This document shows positions 43,446-54,860 of a stretch of 64,000 nt of DNA, piece after piece. A model generated the notes under the pieces. The model was not told the origin of the DNA. It ran no database searches and saw nothing but the letters and a program-made list of their open reading frames with translations. Source of the DNA: Macrothele yani (lineage: Eukaryota > Arthropoda > Arachnida > Araneae > Macrothelidae). The stretch is from the NCBI GenBank assembly GCA_039090855.1, contig CM076991.1, forward strand, positions 106,280,021-106,344,020. Reading direction: 5' to 3'. The position numbers and the translations under genes were made by a program. The first letter of the stretch is position 1. Every line of letters begins with the position of its first letter.

Positions 43446-43875
43446 GAAACACTGAGCAAATGGCCAGTTTTGTCTTATCCTGTGTTGAACGTCGATTTTC
43501 CTCTGGGAAACTTATTCTGTGTGTGATGTGTTTTTTTTTTCAGGTTCCCCTTTCCCTTGTTCTTCCCTTCTTTTCCCCCTGTACTCATCTGTGGCAGCGG
43601 TGTACTGGGCATTTTTCTGCGGAGAGAAATATCGCTCGGAACGGCTTGTTGTTGCAGGTAAGTATGTAGGGCAGCTTATAACTTCACTACTTAACGGGAA
43701 ACCGTTTACTTCTTGTGCTCTAGTATTTCCATACTTTCCTTTCGTACTATTCTATCAGGGCAATCTGCTCCTAACTCTCTTAGATTCTCTTTCACCTGCC
43801 AAAAGGCGCATAGCGCTGTGGGTTCGGGTATCTCAACCTAAATTTGGAACCCCCTTGCTTGCTTTTTAATGAACT
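43446..43875. other. No recognised gene
   Basis: T- and C-rich DNA with overlapping short frames (43442-43869) in two frames and no domain. Confidence 0.4.
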
Positions 43876-43879
43876 GCAC

Positions 43880-44040
43880 GTCGAAGTGATAAAGTGTTAT
43901 CTACGAGGTTGATAATGTGATTCAGTATGTGAGGATGATAAGCCTACGAGTTTGATAATGTGTTTCGGGCTTTGAAACTGATAATGCGATTAAGTCTACG
44001 AAGTTGATCATGCGATTTGGTCTAAGAGGTTAACACTGTG
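43880..44040. repeat. Degenerate ~35-bp tandem repeat
   Basis: Units of the type 'ctacgaggttgataatgtga' followed by 'ttcagt' recur about five times with substitutions ('gttgataatgtgattcag', 'gtttgataatgtgtttcgg', 'actgataatgcgattaagtc', 'gttgatcatgcgatttggtc'). Confidence 0.8.
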
Positions 44041-44162
44041 TAACAAAATCTGAACACTTACGTATTTATCTGAATATTTTGATGTTTCTTGTGATAATTT
44101 TGGTGCGCGGATTTGAAAATTGCCGCAATTTTTTGCACAGAATCAATAGTTTAGCAACAATT

Positions 44163-44510
44163 TACTACTACTATTGCTCCTTGACATTACAGTCCATCTA
44201 GGAATTGAGCCTGCCTTAGGATAGCCTTCCATTCTTCATGATTCTGTGCCTTGTTCTCCTCCAGTTCTTTATTCTCATTTTCTTTAAATCATCCTCCACA
44301 TTATCAAGTCATATTCTTCTTGTTCGTCCTCTGGGCCTAAATCTACCGGGTCCATACATGAAGACCTTTTTTTGTTGTTGTGTCATCTTCCATTCGCTGA
44401 ACATGTCCCAGCCATCTCAGTTTTCTAACCTTTTTTTCAGTAATAATATCCATTTCATTGAATTTCTCCATTATTTCTTTGTTGTTCCTCACTCTCCAAA
44501 GTCCATCCTC
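44163..44510 (-). pseudogene. 3' end of a second non-LTR retrotransposon type
   Basis: On the minus strand one reads EKKVRKLRWLGHVQRMED (near 44370-44440), then after frame changes RGRTRRI (near 44300-44325), LDNVEDDLKKMRIKNWRRTR (near 44240-44300) and a C terminus before a (TAG)n-like tail at 44163-44172. This LRWLGHV, DD-L, NWR order is the usual C terminus of several LINE clades and differs from the RTE copies, whose equivalent is KWQWAGHTARRTDHRW. It is broken by stops. Confidence 0.7.
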
Positions 44511-44649
44511 ATTAATTGGGCCAAAGAACCAACAATTTACGCTACTGCAAAATCTCTACAGTTGTATAATGCACGACGTGTAAAACAATGCATTAGGAAA
44601 TAGGATAGGGGATGTAAGAAAGTGAAGTGTATCTGTCCTAAAAAGTAAC

Positions 44650-45185
44650 TTTAGATCGCCTTTGCTTCTTATGAACATTACTAAAGGCGCACCAAATTCT
44701 AGTTGTAGTCTTTCATCATGGCTTCATTTCATCTTCCTTGACATCTCTTTTCCATATTTTGCATGTCTTGATGAAACCTCTCACCATGTTTATAACTCAC
44801 TGCTCTCAAATGTCCTTGGAAAAAAATCGAGGTGTGAGTGCAAGTTTCACTGACATTCGACACTCCATTCTTCCAAAATTGTCTACTAAATTCTCAAAAT
44901 TCTGCTTGTAGTTGGTGCTCTTCCTATTTCCAAGAAATCCAGACACAACAAGATGGAAAGACTGCCAGGTATCCTTCTGAACATCAGTCATTTTGCTTTC
45001 TAGTCCTCTGAGATCAGCATTGCCTTTATCTGAGGCTCCAGAAATATACCACAATATACTTTGGCTTCCGAGAGATTTGGGAACATTGAGCGAATGGTTG
45101 AATGTTTGCTCATTAGGATTCAATGCTTTCACAAATTTCCTCGCCAGTAACAACTTGAAATGCAGCGGGGTTAATAAGATTTTCT
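44650..45185 (-). pseudogene. Fragment of an unnamed repetitive arthropod ORF family
   Basis: The open part (44806-45153) contains KALNPNEQTFNHSLNV, DVQKDTWQSFHLVVSGFLGN and NYKQNFENLVDNFGRMECRM. Beyond a frameshift, minus-strand sequence near 44720-44790 reads FHQDMQNMEKRCQGR and then AMMKDY. I recognise this order (FLGN, NY, M-CRMS-K, FHQD--ME-R-QG) from proteins that occur in many copies in arthropod genomes, usually left unnamed and probably of mobile-element origin. Function unknown. Fragmentary and frameshifted, so not a working gene. Confidence 0.55.
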
Positions 45186-45800
45186 CTATCGGAGCGAGGG
45201 CGTTGTGTATGACATTCTGTATACCAGCTTACAACTCAACTCTCGGAGGTCATTGTTTTGTTTTGTAATGTTCGCTGACCGCTCTGCTGTCCTGCAAGCA
45301 AAGAAAACAAGGATACTTGGTAAAGCCAGCTTGCAGGCCCAAAAGGAACCTACTCATCTTAAAATCAGCACAGGCATCTTAATTGTATTCTTAATATTTG
45401 ATTTTTTTCTAGAAGCTTGACAGTGATGTAGTCTTCTTCAATGCGTATGGAGTACGTAACTGGAATTGAAAAGGTATATATTTCTATTGTGCTATAGCAC
45501 TGCCTTCAGACTTCTAACCGAAATGTCGATAAAAAGCCTCCATTCTTCATATATGTAAAGAATGCTAATGTTCTCAAAGAGCCCATTTATATCGAAGCAA
45601 TGGCAAACAGCATCAGTCAGAACAATACTGTGCATATGTTTCATATCTTTTTCTGTACGTGGTCGATTTGCAGCAGAGACCCAATAAGTTCCACTCTTTC
45701 AAATGAGAAGTCAAAAGTCCTACATTTAATTGTGTTAGCCCCGTCTCGTATTTAATTACCTAGTTATTAACGGTTTGGGAAATGTGGCTGAGCACTGAGC
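45186..45800. other. No recognised feature
   Basis: AT-rich DNA; nothing recognised. Confidence 0.4.
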
Positions 45801-45814
45801 ACTGCAAGATGCAT

Positions 45815-46085
45815 CGTGGAAATCCATATCTTTGTCGTCCTCACACAATCATCACCAGACTGGACGTTGATGGTTGTGGAATGGAAAGCCCATCGCAATG
45901 CAGTCCATATCTTTGTCGTCCTCACACAATCATCACCAGACTGGACATTGATGGTTCTGGAATGGAAAGCCCATCGCAATGAAGTCCATATCTTTGTCGT
46001 CCTCACAATCATCACCAGACTGGACATTTGGTGGTTGTGGAATGGAAAGCCCATCGCAATGAAGTCCATATCTTTGTCTTCCTCA
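45815..46085. repeat. ~85-bp tandem repeat, three and a half units
   Basis: Units begin 'ccatatctttgtcgtcctca' and run through 'caatcatcaccagactggac' to 'ggaatggaaagcccatcgca'. Starts are near 45825, 45906, 45987 and 46066. Small indels change the frame between units. Confidence 0.95.
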
Positions 46086-46229
46086 CTATCACCAAAACTA
46101 ACAGTCGGAACCTGGTGTAATAATTATTTTCATTTTTTTATTTTTTCCCCTCGACAATCGTAAGTAGCTCAAACCGTGTCCAAGGAAGGGTTGAACTACT
46201 AAGAATTTCTTGCTTTGAAGAAAATCTTT

Positions 46230-46600
46230 TTCTTAAAAACAAGAAATGAAACAAAATGAAGTTTTCGGGGCCCTTTTGGAAATATCTCTTAGGCCATTTC
46301 TGCAGGTTGCAGTTGAAGCACAAAACATTTCATGCAGGCGTAAAATTTTGCTTTGAATGTACAAAGAAGGCAATTTCAGAAAAGGGCACCGTAGCCTTTT
46401 TGGAAAAAACATTGTTTAGAAAGCTTTCTATATAGATTCCACTTAGAGTACAAAAGATAATACGTTTGATTTCAGTTGGGATTACTTGAATACACAAAGA
46501 AATGTGTAATTTGCTCAAATGGACCCCGGTGCCATTTTTGGAAATAATACCTTTTAGAAATCTTGCAGTTGAAGTATATAGAAAAATATCACGCACGTGG
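46230..46600. repeat. Degenerate ~130-bp tandem units
   Basis: Three imperfect units share 'cttttggaaata/aaa' and 'gcagttgaag' plus 'tacaaagaa' words (near 46270, 46390, 46530). No coding signal. Confidence 0.5.
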
Positions 46601-46671
46601 ATTCGCCCTTTTGTCGAGCTCCCTTTTGCAGCATCGCTCTTCTGTCTTGCGCCCTTTTGTCGTCAAACACA

Positions 46672-46802
46672 GGAAAAGATTCAGAAGAAGCCCACGTGGG
46701 AGATGGGTGGATGGAGGAGACTGGCCCAAGACAGTCCTTTGTGGAAGAAACTTGGGGAAACCTTTATCCAGCAGTGGATTGATAATGATTGATGATGATG
46801 AT
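46672..46802 (+). mobile_element. RTE 3' end fragment C
   Basis: Reads RRSPRGRWV then GGDW...WKKLGETFIQQWIDND with a deletion of the EIRKYAGVT region, and ends in (GAT)n (46786-46801). Confidence 0.85.
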
Positions 46803-46837
46803 AAATTCGAGTTTACAGCTCAAGGCAGATTTTTCCG

Positions 46838-46868
46838 GGTCCAAAATTTTTGACCCGTTTCCAGCTCT
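46838..46868. mobile_element. hAT right-end fragment
   Basis: On the minus strand 'cagagctggaaacgggtcaa' then 'aaattttggacccgg' matches the ends of the hAT at 9351-13446. Isolated end; no partner found nearby. Confidence 0.6.
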
Positions 46869-46869
46869 G

Positions 46870-48125
46870 ACGCAGTGAGCGACATTTCTTAGCCTGTCGT
46901 ACCTTGTGTCCGTTAGGTAGTTATTCCAGTGCTAGTTTCGGTGTTACAGCATATATCAATTAATTTACCTCAAGTGGTAGATAGGAATTATTTAAAACAT
47001 TATGATCAGACGTTTTTGATTATTTAAAATGTTATGATTTTTATATGGATTTATTTGGCGTTACATGGATGTTTTTGAGTATTGCCTAATATCACGCAGT
47101 TGTCACTTGAATCATACAACTTAGAAAACGAACATTGTTTCTCTAGGTAAAACAAAAAACACTTAACAGTTCTTTCGGGAAAACAGATCTATAGTTGACC
47201 ACTCCCCATCATTAGAGAACGACGCTCACCCCGATCTCTGTATCACCAACGTCATGAAAAAGAAATTCTAAATCAGTTAACAGTCACTTGCGACTTCAGC
47301 CAGCTGTTGGCGTGAGAGAATTTGCCTGAGAAGTGTAAAACCTATTCCATTCCCTCCTACTAAGAGTGCCAGTTAACGTACTCTTGGATCGTGGAACACA
47401 CAATTCTGGCATTTTCTCCAAAATGAGAAGAAAAGAGAATTCAGTAGTGTAGTTAGTAACGGGTTGGAGTAGGACGCATTTTTCTACGGGATGTAGCTAG
47501 AAGGAAAAAGGGCGTGAGTTATAGGCGGGAAATATAAAGAATGCCCATATATTCATCTCCCCACTGAAAGTACCAAATATTGCACTATATAAATATCCCA
47601 TCCCCAATTCAGAGAAATCCAAGATTTTTCGCGTAAATTAATTCATTTGTATGTTCTTTTCTTTCTCAAAAAGCACAGCAAGCTGCGATTCTTCTGATAT
47701 CATTTTACATCCATGCAATCATCATCCAATTTCTTAGCATCCGCTCCAATTTAATCAGTGTCCGAAAACAAGCTGGCAACCATGCCAACATAATCAGATG
47801 TTTTCAATTATTTAAAACATTACATACATTTTTTGATTATTTAAAATTCTGTGTAGTTAGACTGGTTTCTTTGAATCACAATCAGTTATGTTCTTTATAC
47901 AGAAGATGAACATTTCATAATTCTGCTGTCTTGGTGTTCTGATCGTGCACAAACCTTGTGTGAAGAAAATGTACGATATTTGCAAAAAAAACTGATACTT
48001 CTTAAATGTCTTCGAGTAAAACAAAAGTGTCGCAATTAATAATGATTGTCTTGTCTCGAAATTACAAAACATTTTAAACCTCATCGAAATGGAAAGGTAC
48101 TACCAAAGAAAAATTACCAGGAAAT
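46870..48125. other. No recognised gene
   Basis: AT-rich DNA. 'gattatttaaaa' words recur near 47020, 47810 and 47837. No convincing open frame. Confidence 0.45.
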
Positions 48126-48126
48126 T

Positions 48127-48329
48127 CTTTTTGGAGGTTTAACGACCATCGTGAGTAACTTTATGGGCACTCACCCGTCCCTTATTTAGGGTCACTGATT
48201 CCAGGGAAGGGAGAGGGCCAGTGCCATAAGAAAAACACAACATTCATGCCTCAACGAGATTCGAACCCGGGTTCATCTCGGAATATTGGTCAGAAGCCAG
48301 TGCTTAGACCAATGCGCCACCGGGGTGGC
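48127..48329 (-). repeat. tRNA-derived SINE, family 1, copy 6
   Basis: Tail 'ttttggaggtttaacgacc' to head 'cttagaccaatgcgccaccg'. Approximate flanking repeat 'caggaaatt' / 'cagggaaattt'. Confidence 0.85.
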
Positions 48330-48571
48330 AGGGAAATTTATCATATGCACGCTTGAGTTCGTGGTTGTGGTGTTAAGTGCGCGTTCTGTTTTTCACGTCT
48401 GCTTTTCTGTTCTCTTCCACTTATAAACCGGGTGACAGACTTACCAGAAAAACTTACAATGTGTCAAACCATTTCGAAACACACAAGAAGTTCAGCAACG
48501 TACGGAAAAGCTTACACGTCACCCAAACTCAGCTGAAAAAGAAAAATGACACCGAATTTTCGGGTGTAATA

Positions 48572-50321
48572 AGCACGTCTTTTGAATCCGTTCTGACGCA
48601 AATTAAATTTATCAAAGCTATTCAAAGTCAATGGAACCGGTATGGAAAACAGTAGTGTCTGATAGAAGAAAGAAATTTCTCAACCACGTTTTTAATCCCG
48701 CAGATATTGCTCTAAACGGAATCGTGAGCTTACGAACTCTTAGAAACAGAGATATCGACAAAAATAAGATGTGACTTTACGTCCGCTGGTAGGAAAATCA
48801 TGCAATATTTTAGGAAGAAAGTATTCGCAAAAGGTTTTTCCATATGAGCAGTATCGGTCGAAGAAAAAAATTGTCGAGGTTTCAGGAGCCCAGGTTTTGC
48901 AACAAATACTTCAGAAGCAGAAATTAACACTTATGACCCCTGGTGGCTAAACCATTCTTTACCAAACATTAGAAATTATGTGAAAATTATTTTCCATCAG
49001 GTCTTGATTGCGATACGGAAGAATTTTTCAAATCAGAGCTTTAGGAGCAGAAATAACGCAGAAAACGGAATTTACCTTTGTGCCCCCTAGCGGAAAGTCT
49101 ATGATTTACTTAAAAATTTTGAATTTATAGGAAAAACATTTCGCATCGGAAACACTATCCAAAAAAGAAGGAATTTTTTAAATCATACTCTTAGAAGTAG
49201 AGATATTGACAAAAATAAGATATACATCTACGCCCCCTGACGTAGAAACCATGCACTATTTTAAGAAGAAAATGTTTCTAAAAGTTTTGTCGACATGAGT
49301 AGTATCGGTCAACAAACGACGTTTTTTTCAATCGAGAATTTAGAATCTCATATATTGCTGCAAATACAACAGAAGTGGAAATTAAGATTAACGCCCCCTG
49401 GTGGCCAAACTATTTTTTTTACAAAAATTAGAAATTATGTGCAAACGATTTCCCATCAGGAGCTGTATCCGGTGCAGAAAAATTTAACAGATATAGGGGG
49501 AAACGCAATTTACCGCTACGCTCCCAGTGGAAAGTCTATGAATTACTTGAAAATTTTGAAATTATATGAAAAACATGGCACATGGAAAACACTATCCAAC
49601 AAAGAAAGAATTTTTCAAATCGGACTCCTAGAAGCAGAGATATTGAAAAAAATAAGATGTACACCTACGCCCTCTGGCGGAGAAACTGTGGAATATTTTA
49701 AGAAAATATTCCGAAAAGGTTTATCGATGTGAGTGGTATCAATCCACGAAAGAATTTTTTCAATCGATATTTTAGAAGTTACGATTTTATGGCAAATACA
49801 TCAGAAGCAAAAATTAACACTTACGCCCCCTGGTGGCCAAAGTATTCTTTACCAAAAATTTGAAATTATATGCAAAAGATTTTCTTTCAGGAGATGTATC
49901 CGCTGAAGAAAAAAATTTCAAATCGGAGTTTTAGAAGAAGAGTTATCGGGGAAAATGTAATTTATTTTACGCCCCTTGCGGAAAATCTATGCGTAATTTG
50001 AAAAAGTAACTATATCTAAAATACTCTTCGACATAAATGGAATCGAAAGGTAAAAGAAATTTTTCAATCGGATGTTTAGAAGCAAAAATGTGGAATAAAA
50101 CGTATTTTTGAATTCGACATCATCTGCATTTACGCCCTCTAGCGGCAAAATTGTACATCGTAAAAAAAAACCGAAATAAAGGATCATCATTTGCATATTT
50201 CAAGCTTCCCAATGCAAAAAGAATTTTTCAAATCGGACTAATAGTTGCAGATATATCGTGGGTACAGACGGACGGACAAACCGATAACAGAAGCACGATC
50301 TTTTTTTACAAAAGACGTGCT
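48572..50321 (+). repeat. ~150-bp monomer array with trimeric higher-order period and terminal hairpin
   Basis: About ten monomers are marked by 'cgccccctggtgg' or variants at roughly 48780, 48933, 49080, 49232, 49390, 49515, 49668, 49823, 49970 and 50131. Monomers three apart resemble each other more than neighbours (for example 'cctggtggc' at 48933/49390/49823; 'gcggaaagtctatg' at 49080/49518/49970), giving a ~445-bp higher-order period. The array ends in 'gacggacggacaaa' (50266-50279) and a hairpin (50291-50321). The 13-bp arm 'caaaagacgtgct' (50309-50321) has a perfect inverted copy at 48572-48584. Open frames inside (for example 49295-49732) are products of the periodicity. Confidence 0.85.
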
Positions 50322-51643
50322 AAAAAAAATTAACTAGCAAATGTTTTTATAAAGACGGCTAGAATTGCAGTGCGGTACTAAAAATGCGATGTTCTCCTTC
50401 CCATGTTTGTTGCCTAGTTTCCTTCAACAAGACCTGGAGAGAGACGGATTTATGCAGCTTACCAGAAAGAATTCAAATGCGTGAAACTACGCATGGAATG
50501 TGATCAGTTTGCCTCGGAAAAGTAAATACCCAGTCGAATAAAACTTTATCGAGAACAAAGAAACATAATGAAGAAATATGAAGAAACAAGTATATAATGT
50601 CAAATTGTTTTCTGTAGTTAACCTTTTCCAAGTCTTCATACAATGAGAACTATCGAAACTCACGACGTCTTCGTACCATTAATTTTTCTACGACAAAAAG
50701 TAGCAAAAGAAGAAAAAAAGTTTCAGTTGAAGCGGCAAAAGACCTGCCACAACACGTGAAACATTTTCGGCAACTAAATGAAAAACCAAACTATTTCATC
50801 CTGAAGCAGTCACTTATCCTCCGAAACCTCCAAAATAAACCACACTCGTGGCCAACCATAAAACATGTCAAAATGAAGAACAAGAAAAAGTGCTCCACGA
50901 AATACCTGTTCGGTTTCTTTCTTCGACTTGACCGCTTCGACATTAACGGTTTCTAAATCTCTTCCAAGAGGCATCCAGCAGTAACCGTCAAGATCCAGAC
51001 AACAGTCTACGCACCTGAGCGTGTTTACCTACGTCACAGCCTGTCAAGTCTACATCACTTAGAGGAGGGATTTACTCGCTACGGCGACGTAAAGCGGACA
51101 GAACTTCCACCTCCTCCTCGACGTCGTCCTCCTCAACGGCGCAGACCCCCACGCTCTCTGCGCTTCATCACCCTCCCCATCTTTTCTTCCTAGAGGAAGG
51201 ATGCTTCACAGTGCTGGACTTAATCTGGAGGAGGGAAGAGAATGCACGTCTCCTGTTGAAACCTGCGGACCGCAACCATCCATCTCATTTATCTGACAAA
51301 CGCAAGTCTCAGGAGTAATAAAGGGAACGCTCACAAATTAGATAACATGCTCCGTAAGAGATATCGCCACTGAAAGAGGAATGCAACGGTCGCTACCTGA
51401 AATGCTTTACTGCGGATTTCAGTCACAGCACGGCAAAATAAAACTCACTAAATAAACAGAATCTATAAAACAGCATAATTAGAATGGATCGTGCTTCTGA
51501 AAACGCGATCTGAACTAAATCAGTATATTCAAATATAAGTTGCACAAAAGTTCCTTCAACAAGCAGTTCACCCTGCACGCGAATGGCTACTACTAATCTA
51601 AATAGCCAGTGGTCACAAACTTATTAGCTTTCAGGGGCAGCGT
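50322..51643. other. No recognised gene
   Basis: No domain or long conserved frame seen. A purine/pyrimidine-biased patch lies at 51100-51200. Confidence 0.45.
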
Positions 51644-51769
51644 GAGGTGTTCAGGGCCGGATTAAGAGGGTGCTCTATAGGGGTTATACCCTTGGTGCCC
51701 ACCATTACCAAAAGGGAGAGAGATCATGAAGCATGCCTGGGCAAAAAAAAGAGGGAGAGAGATCATGAT

Positions 51770-52083
51770 CATCATATGTAGAGGATTTTAGGAAGGGAGT
51801 GTCTGACCCCAGGTCTTAAACAACCCTTAGAAATAAAAAGCTAGGAAATTTGGGCTAGAGTGCCCGATAGGGAAGTGACACGGAAGCGAAGTAGAAAGGG
51901 GAGGAAAACGCCCTTATTTATTACTGGGGGGCGGTGGGGCAGTACCCGGTGTCCGACGGCTTAACGTGCCCATACGACGCACGGCGGATATTTAGTGGAT
52001 CGAGCTTTCGTACCTGCATGGGTTCGAACCTGAGGTTCTTTCCGTGGCAGTCACGAACGTTGCCCACTAGGCCACACGCGGCT
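51770..52083 (-). repeat. tRNA-derived SINE, family 2, copy 2
   Basis: Head with A-box-like 'tggcctagtgggc' and B box 'aggttcgaaccc', body as in copy 1. Flanked by similar purine-rich 'gagggagagaga' / 'gagggggaaaga', an uncertain duplication. Confidence 0.82.
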
Positions 52084-52167
52084 CTGAGGGGGAAAGAGAG
52101 AGAGCTTTATAAAGTATAGCCGTTTTAATCTTGTCTTGTATGATTTCCACTTGGTCAGAAATAGAGG

Positions 52168-52481
52168 ATCATGATCAAATGATTAAATGTAGAGGATTTT
52201 AAGGAAGAAAGTGTCTGACCCCAGGTCTTAAACAACCCTTAGAAATAGGAAGCTAGGAGATTTAGGCTAGAGTCCCCGATAGGAAAGTCACACGGAAGCG
52301 AGGTAGAAAGGGGGAGGAAGACGCCCTTATTTATTACCAGTACCCGGGGTCCGACGGCTTAACGTGCCCATCCGAAGCACGGCGGGTATTTAGTGGATCG
52401 AGCGTTCGTACCTGCCTGGGATCGAATCTGAGTCCTTTCCGTGGCAGTCACGAACGTTGGCCACTAGGCCACCAGCGGCCC
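52168..52481 (-). repeat. tRNA-derived SINE, family 2, copy 3, with 13-bp duplication
   Basis: Body and head as above. Flanked by 'tcagaaatagagg' (52155-52167) and 'tcagaaacagagg' (52482-52494), one mismatch in 13. Confidence 0.88.
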
Positions 52482-54191
52482 TCAGAAACAGAGGCTGGAA
52501 GACGAACTGGTTTCAAGGCAGTGACTCACCAAGGGTAGAGGTTTCATGTCGCTATGTACAGCGTAGGGATGGAATTAACAGTGACTTTTCCATAACGTTC
52601 GAACCGTGACGTTCCAAAAAAGTAACCGTGACAAGTAACGGTGACAAAGTCAATGTATGTAACAAGAACGAACACTTGTATCTGTATGCTCAAATTAGTC
52701 ACGTGGCGAAATCACAATCCACAGGAACCTTTCATTAATCCTTACTCGGTAGTCGGCACTTCGCTTCGCAGTTCTCGTTCTGAGTTCTCAAGAGGATTCG
52801 TGTTCGTGCTATTTCAGAGATTTCCACTGACAGACTAATTAGGCACTTGTATTCTTAGTTACCTTCCATAGGCATTTTAGATACTTTTCATAGGTGTTTT
52901 AGTTTCTTTTCATAGGTAAGTAACGGAGAAACATTAAAAATGAAACCTTTTAACACCCGAAGAGCAGATAGTAGTCTAGCTCGTATATGAAAAATTTTCA
53001 AGTGCAAGATAAATGAATTATTATAATTCATTTATTCGGTTTGTTGGTCTGTAGACAGACCTAACCACAAAAAAGATTTTTATTCGGGTATATTTTTAAC
53101 CAATAATTGCGTTTTTCTGAAATTTTGTGCTCCAGCCCTAAAATAAAAATCTTGGTGCTCAAGAACTTCATTGAACGGTGGTTTGGGTGCAAAATAGCAT
53201 ATATAAATGTCACTGAAAATTAAAAAAAAAAAACCAACACCGTCAGACAAACAGCTTTAAAAGTGAGATTACTGAGTGAAAAGCTGAGAAATATCTATAT
53301 TTAATATCAGTGATTTTGAAGCGGTTAATAAAAGTAGCTTGATTTAAAAGTGAGATTACTGAGTGGAAAAGCTTGGAAATATCTATATTTAATATCCAGT
53401 GTTTTTGGGGCGGTTAACGAAAGTAACTTGATTTGGGAGCGCTTGATTTTTAACGTACCTTTCGTACCACGAAAGTAGCGTGAATTTGGAACAATATGAT
53501 TTTGTACCCACCTCTAGTACAGTGGGGTCGGCGAGACAGTTTCAGCTTTTCACTACTATCAACCCACACCTCCCAATTTGCACTTGGAGCCGTTAATGAT
53601 TGAAGTTCCCCATGGCTTTCACTAAAAAGACACACTAATAAAAATATACAATGCTAAATCATAAAAAAAAAAAAATCCAAGACAAAATCTATGAATCTTA
53701 AGCTCTTAACTCATGTTCTTATGAGAACAATGGGAAAAGCAGTAACTTATTATGAAAACTCTGCAGATAATGCATTAGTTTGAAGAGGGCACTACGTATT
53801 AATTATGACAACCATATTGCTACAGTTTCGTGTTTTAACGGACTTCATAATGATTCCTCTTCCTTAAATTTTTGGGGGCCCACTCAGATGTCTTAGCCTA
53901 GGGGCCCACTAAGACTTTAATCCAGCCCTGGAGGTGTTCGAGCTTCTCTCTAACCATTTTTTTTAACAAATACCTTTAGCGAGTTTCGTCATATGTGGTG
54001 TTGAATTCCGCATCATGCCTCAACCCTCGAATAATACAATCGAAACAGAAAAAAAGGACGCTGCTAGTAAAGATGAGAGAAGATTTCATATAGTCCTGAA
54101 AGCATTCTTATAACCAGGGCCAAGACTTTGATGACATTTTTTTTTTTTTTTTTTTTTTTTTCGCTTTTGGGCCTCTTTTTTTTTTTTTTTT

Positions 54192-54569
54192 CTTTCATGG
54201 CATTTTTTAGCTTCAAAATTCGCTTTATTGTGGCTCGGGAGGTGTATATCGAAATTCGGGGGAAAAATACATTAGGTGGAATTTAAACATCAAGTATATA
54301 CGAACAGAATACATAAGGGCACATCGAAATTCAGTTACAATACAGTACGGTGTTCAAACAACAAGTATATACAATAAGAAATCCGAACATGTGACGAAGG
54401 TAACGAGCACAACAGTAGGAAGTATATCACAGGGGTGGGTGCATCGAAATTCAGTGGGGAAAAAAGTAGGCGGAATATAATCAACTAGTAGGCCTATATA
54501 CAGAAATGATACAGAGCGAACGATGAAGGTAACGGGCACAGCAGCAGGAAGGACGCATAGAAGAAGACA
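54192..54569 (-). other. Possible 3' UTR with AATAAA and poly-A
   Basis: Downstream of the open frame at 54570-54860, the minus strand has an AATAAA at 54224-54229, followed ~30 nt later by A-rich tracts (T-runs 54176-54191 and 54137-54161 on the plus strand). Part of it (54240-54530) consists of imperfect repeats containing 'catcgaaattcagt' and 'agtatata'. Confidence 0.4.
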
Positions 54570-54860
54570 CTAAGTGTAAATGCGGAGGAGGGTACGGAGC
54601 CCACATCCAATGCGTTCTCGAACAAGTTCCCAGTCTTCGGAGACATCGAGGTACGCAGCATAGTGAACGAAGTCCTCGCGACGAGGTTCTGGAAACGTAA
54701 GGAGGTGACGAAGTCTCAATATGCTGGACAGGAGCAGTCGAGGTAGATGTACAATAGCAACAGATTTCTTTCTATTCCTCTGAGAAGGGCGCCGGAGAAG
54801 TTTCTTCGGGATACCACCAGCAGCAGACGCACGAGACGAGGAAGCGTCAGAAAGGGGACA
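54570..54860 (-). CDS. Unrecognised open frame without ATG, possibly last exon or retrocopy
   Basis: Between a TAA near 54861 and a TAG at 54570-54572 the minus strand is open for ~96 codons with no ATG. The product is rich in Leu and Arg and includes GIPKKLLRRPSQRNRKKSVA, then LLSSILRLRHLLTFPEPR and EDFVHYAAYLDVSEDWEL, ending IGCGLRTLLRIYT. Base composition is clearly more GC-rich than the flanks. I do not recognise the family. The AATAAA and poly-A downstream fit a terminal exon or a processed copy of an mRNA. It could also be the end of an unrecognised mobile-element ORF. Function not assigned. Confidence 0.35.
   Translation of the reverse strand, partial: CPLSDASSSRASAAGGIPKKLLRRPSQRNRKKSVAIVHLPRLLLSSILRLRHLLTFPEPRREDFVHYAAYLDVSEDWELVRERIGCGLRTLLRIYT

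Larger units (their letters stand above)
51652..53930. mobile_element. hAT-like element with perfect 8-bp duplication
   Basis: Flanked by 'gaggtgtt' at 51644-51651 and 53931-53938. Inverted ends CAGGGCCGGATTAA (left) and CAGGGCTGGATTAA (right, minus strand). Contains two family-2 SINEs and 'aacggtgac' words like 5060-5580, but no recognisable transposase. Its right ~250 bp is repeated in inverted orientation at about 56980-57215, next to a minisatellite derived from its subterminal sequence. Confidence 0.88.

Noticed and set aside
43446..43869. Frames downstream of the truncated Tc1
   Set aside because: No similarity recognised and two frames overlap in T/C-rich DNA.
45767..46163. Frames with repeated FVVLTQSSPDWT-like or SGDDCVRTTKIW-like blocks
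   Set aside because: Products of the ~85-bp tandem repeat on both strands.
49295..49732. 145-codon plus frame
   Set aside because: Lies wholly inside the ~150-bp monomer array; openness follows from the periodicity (monomer length near a multiple of three).
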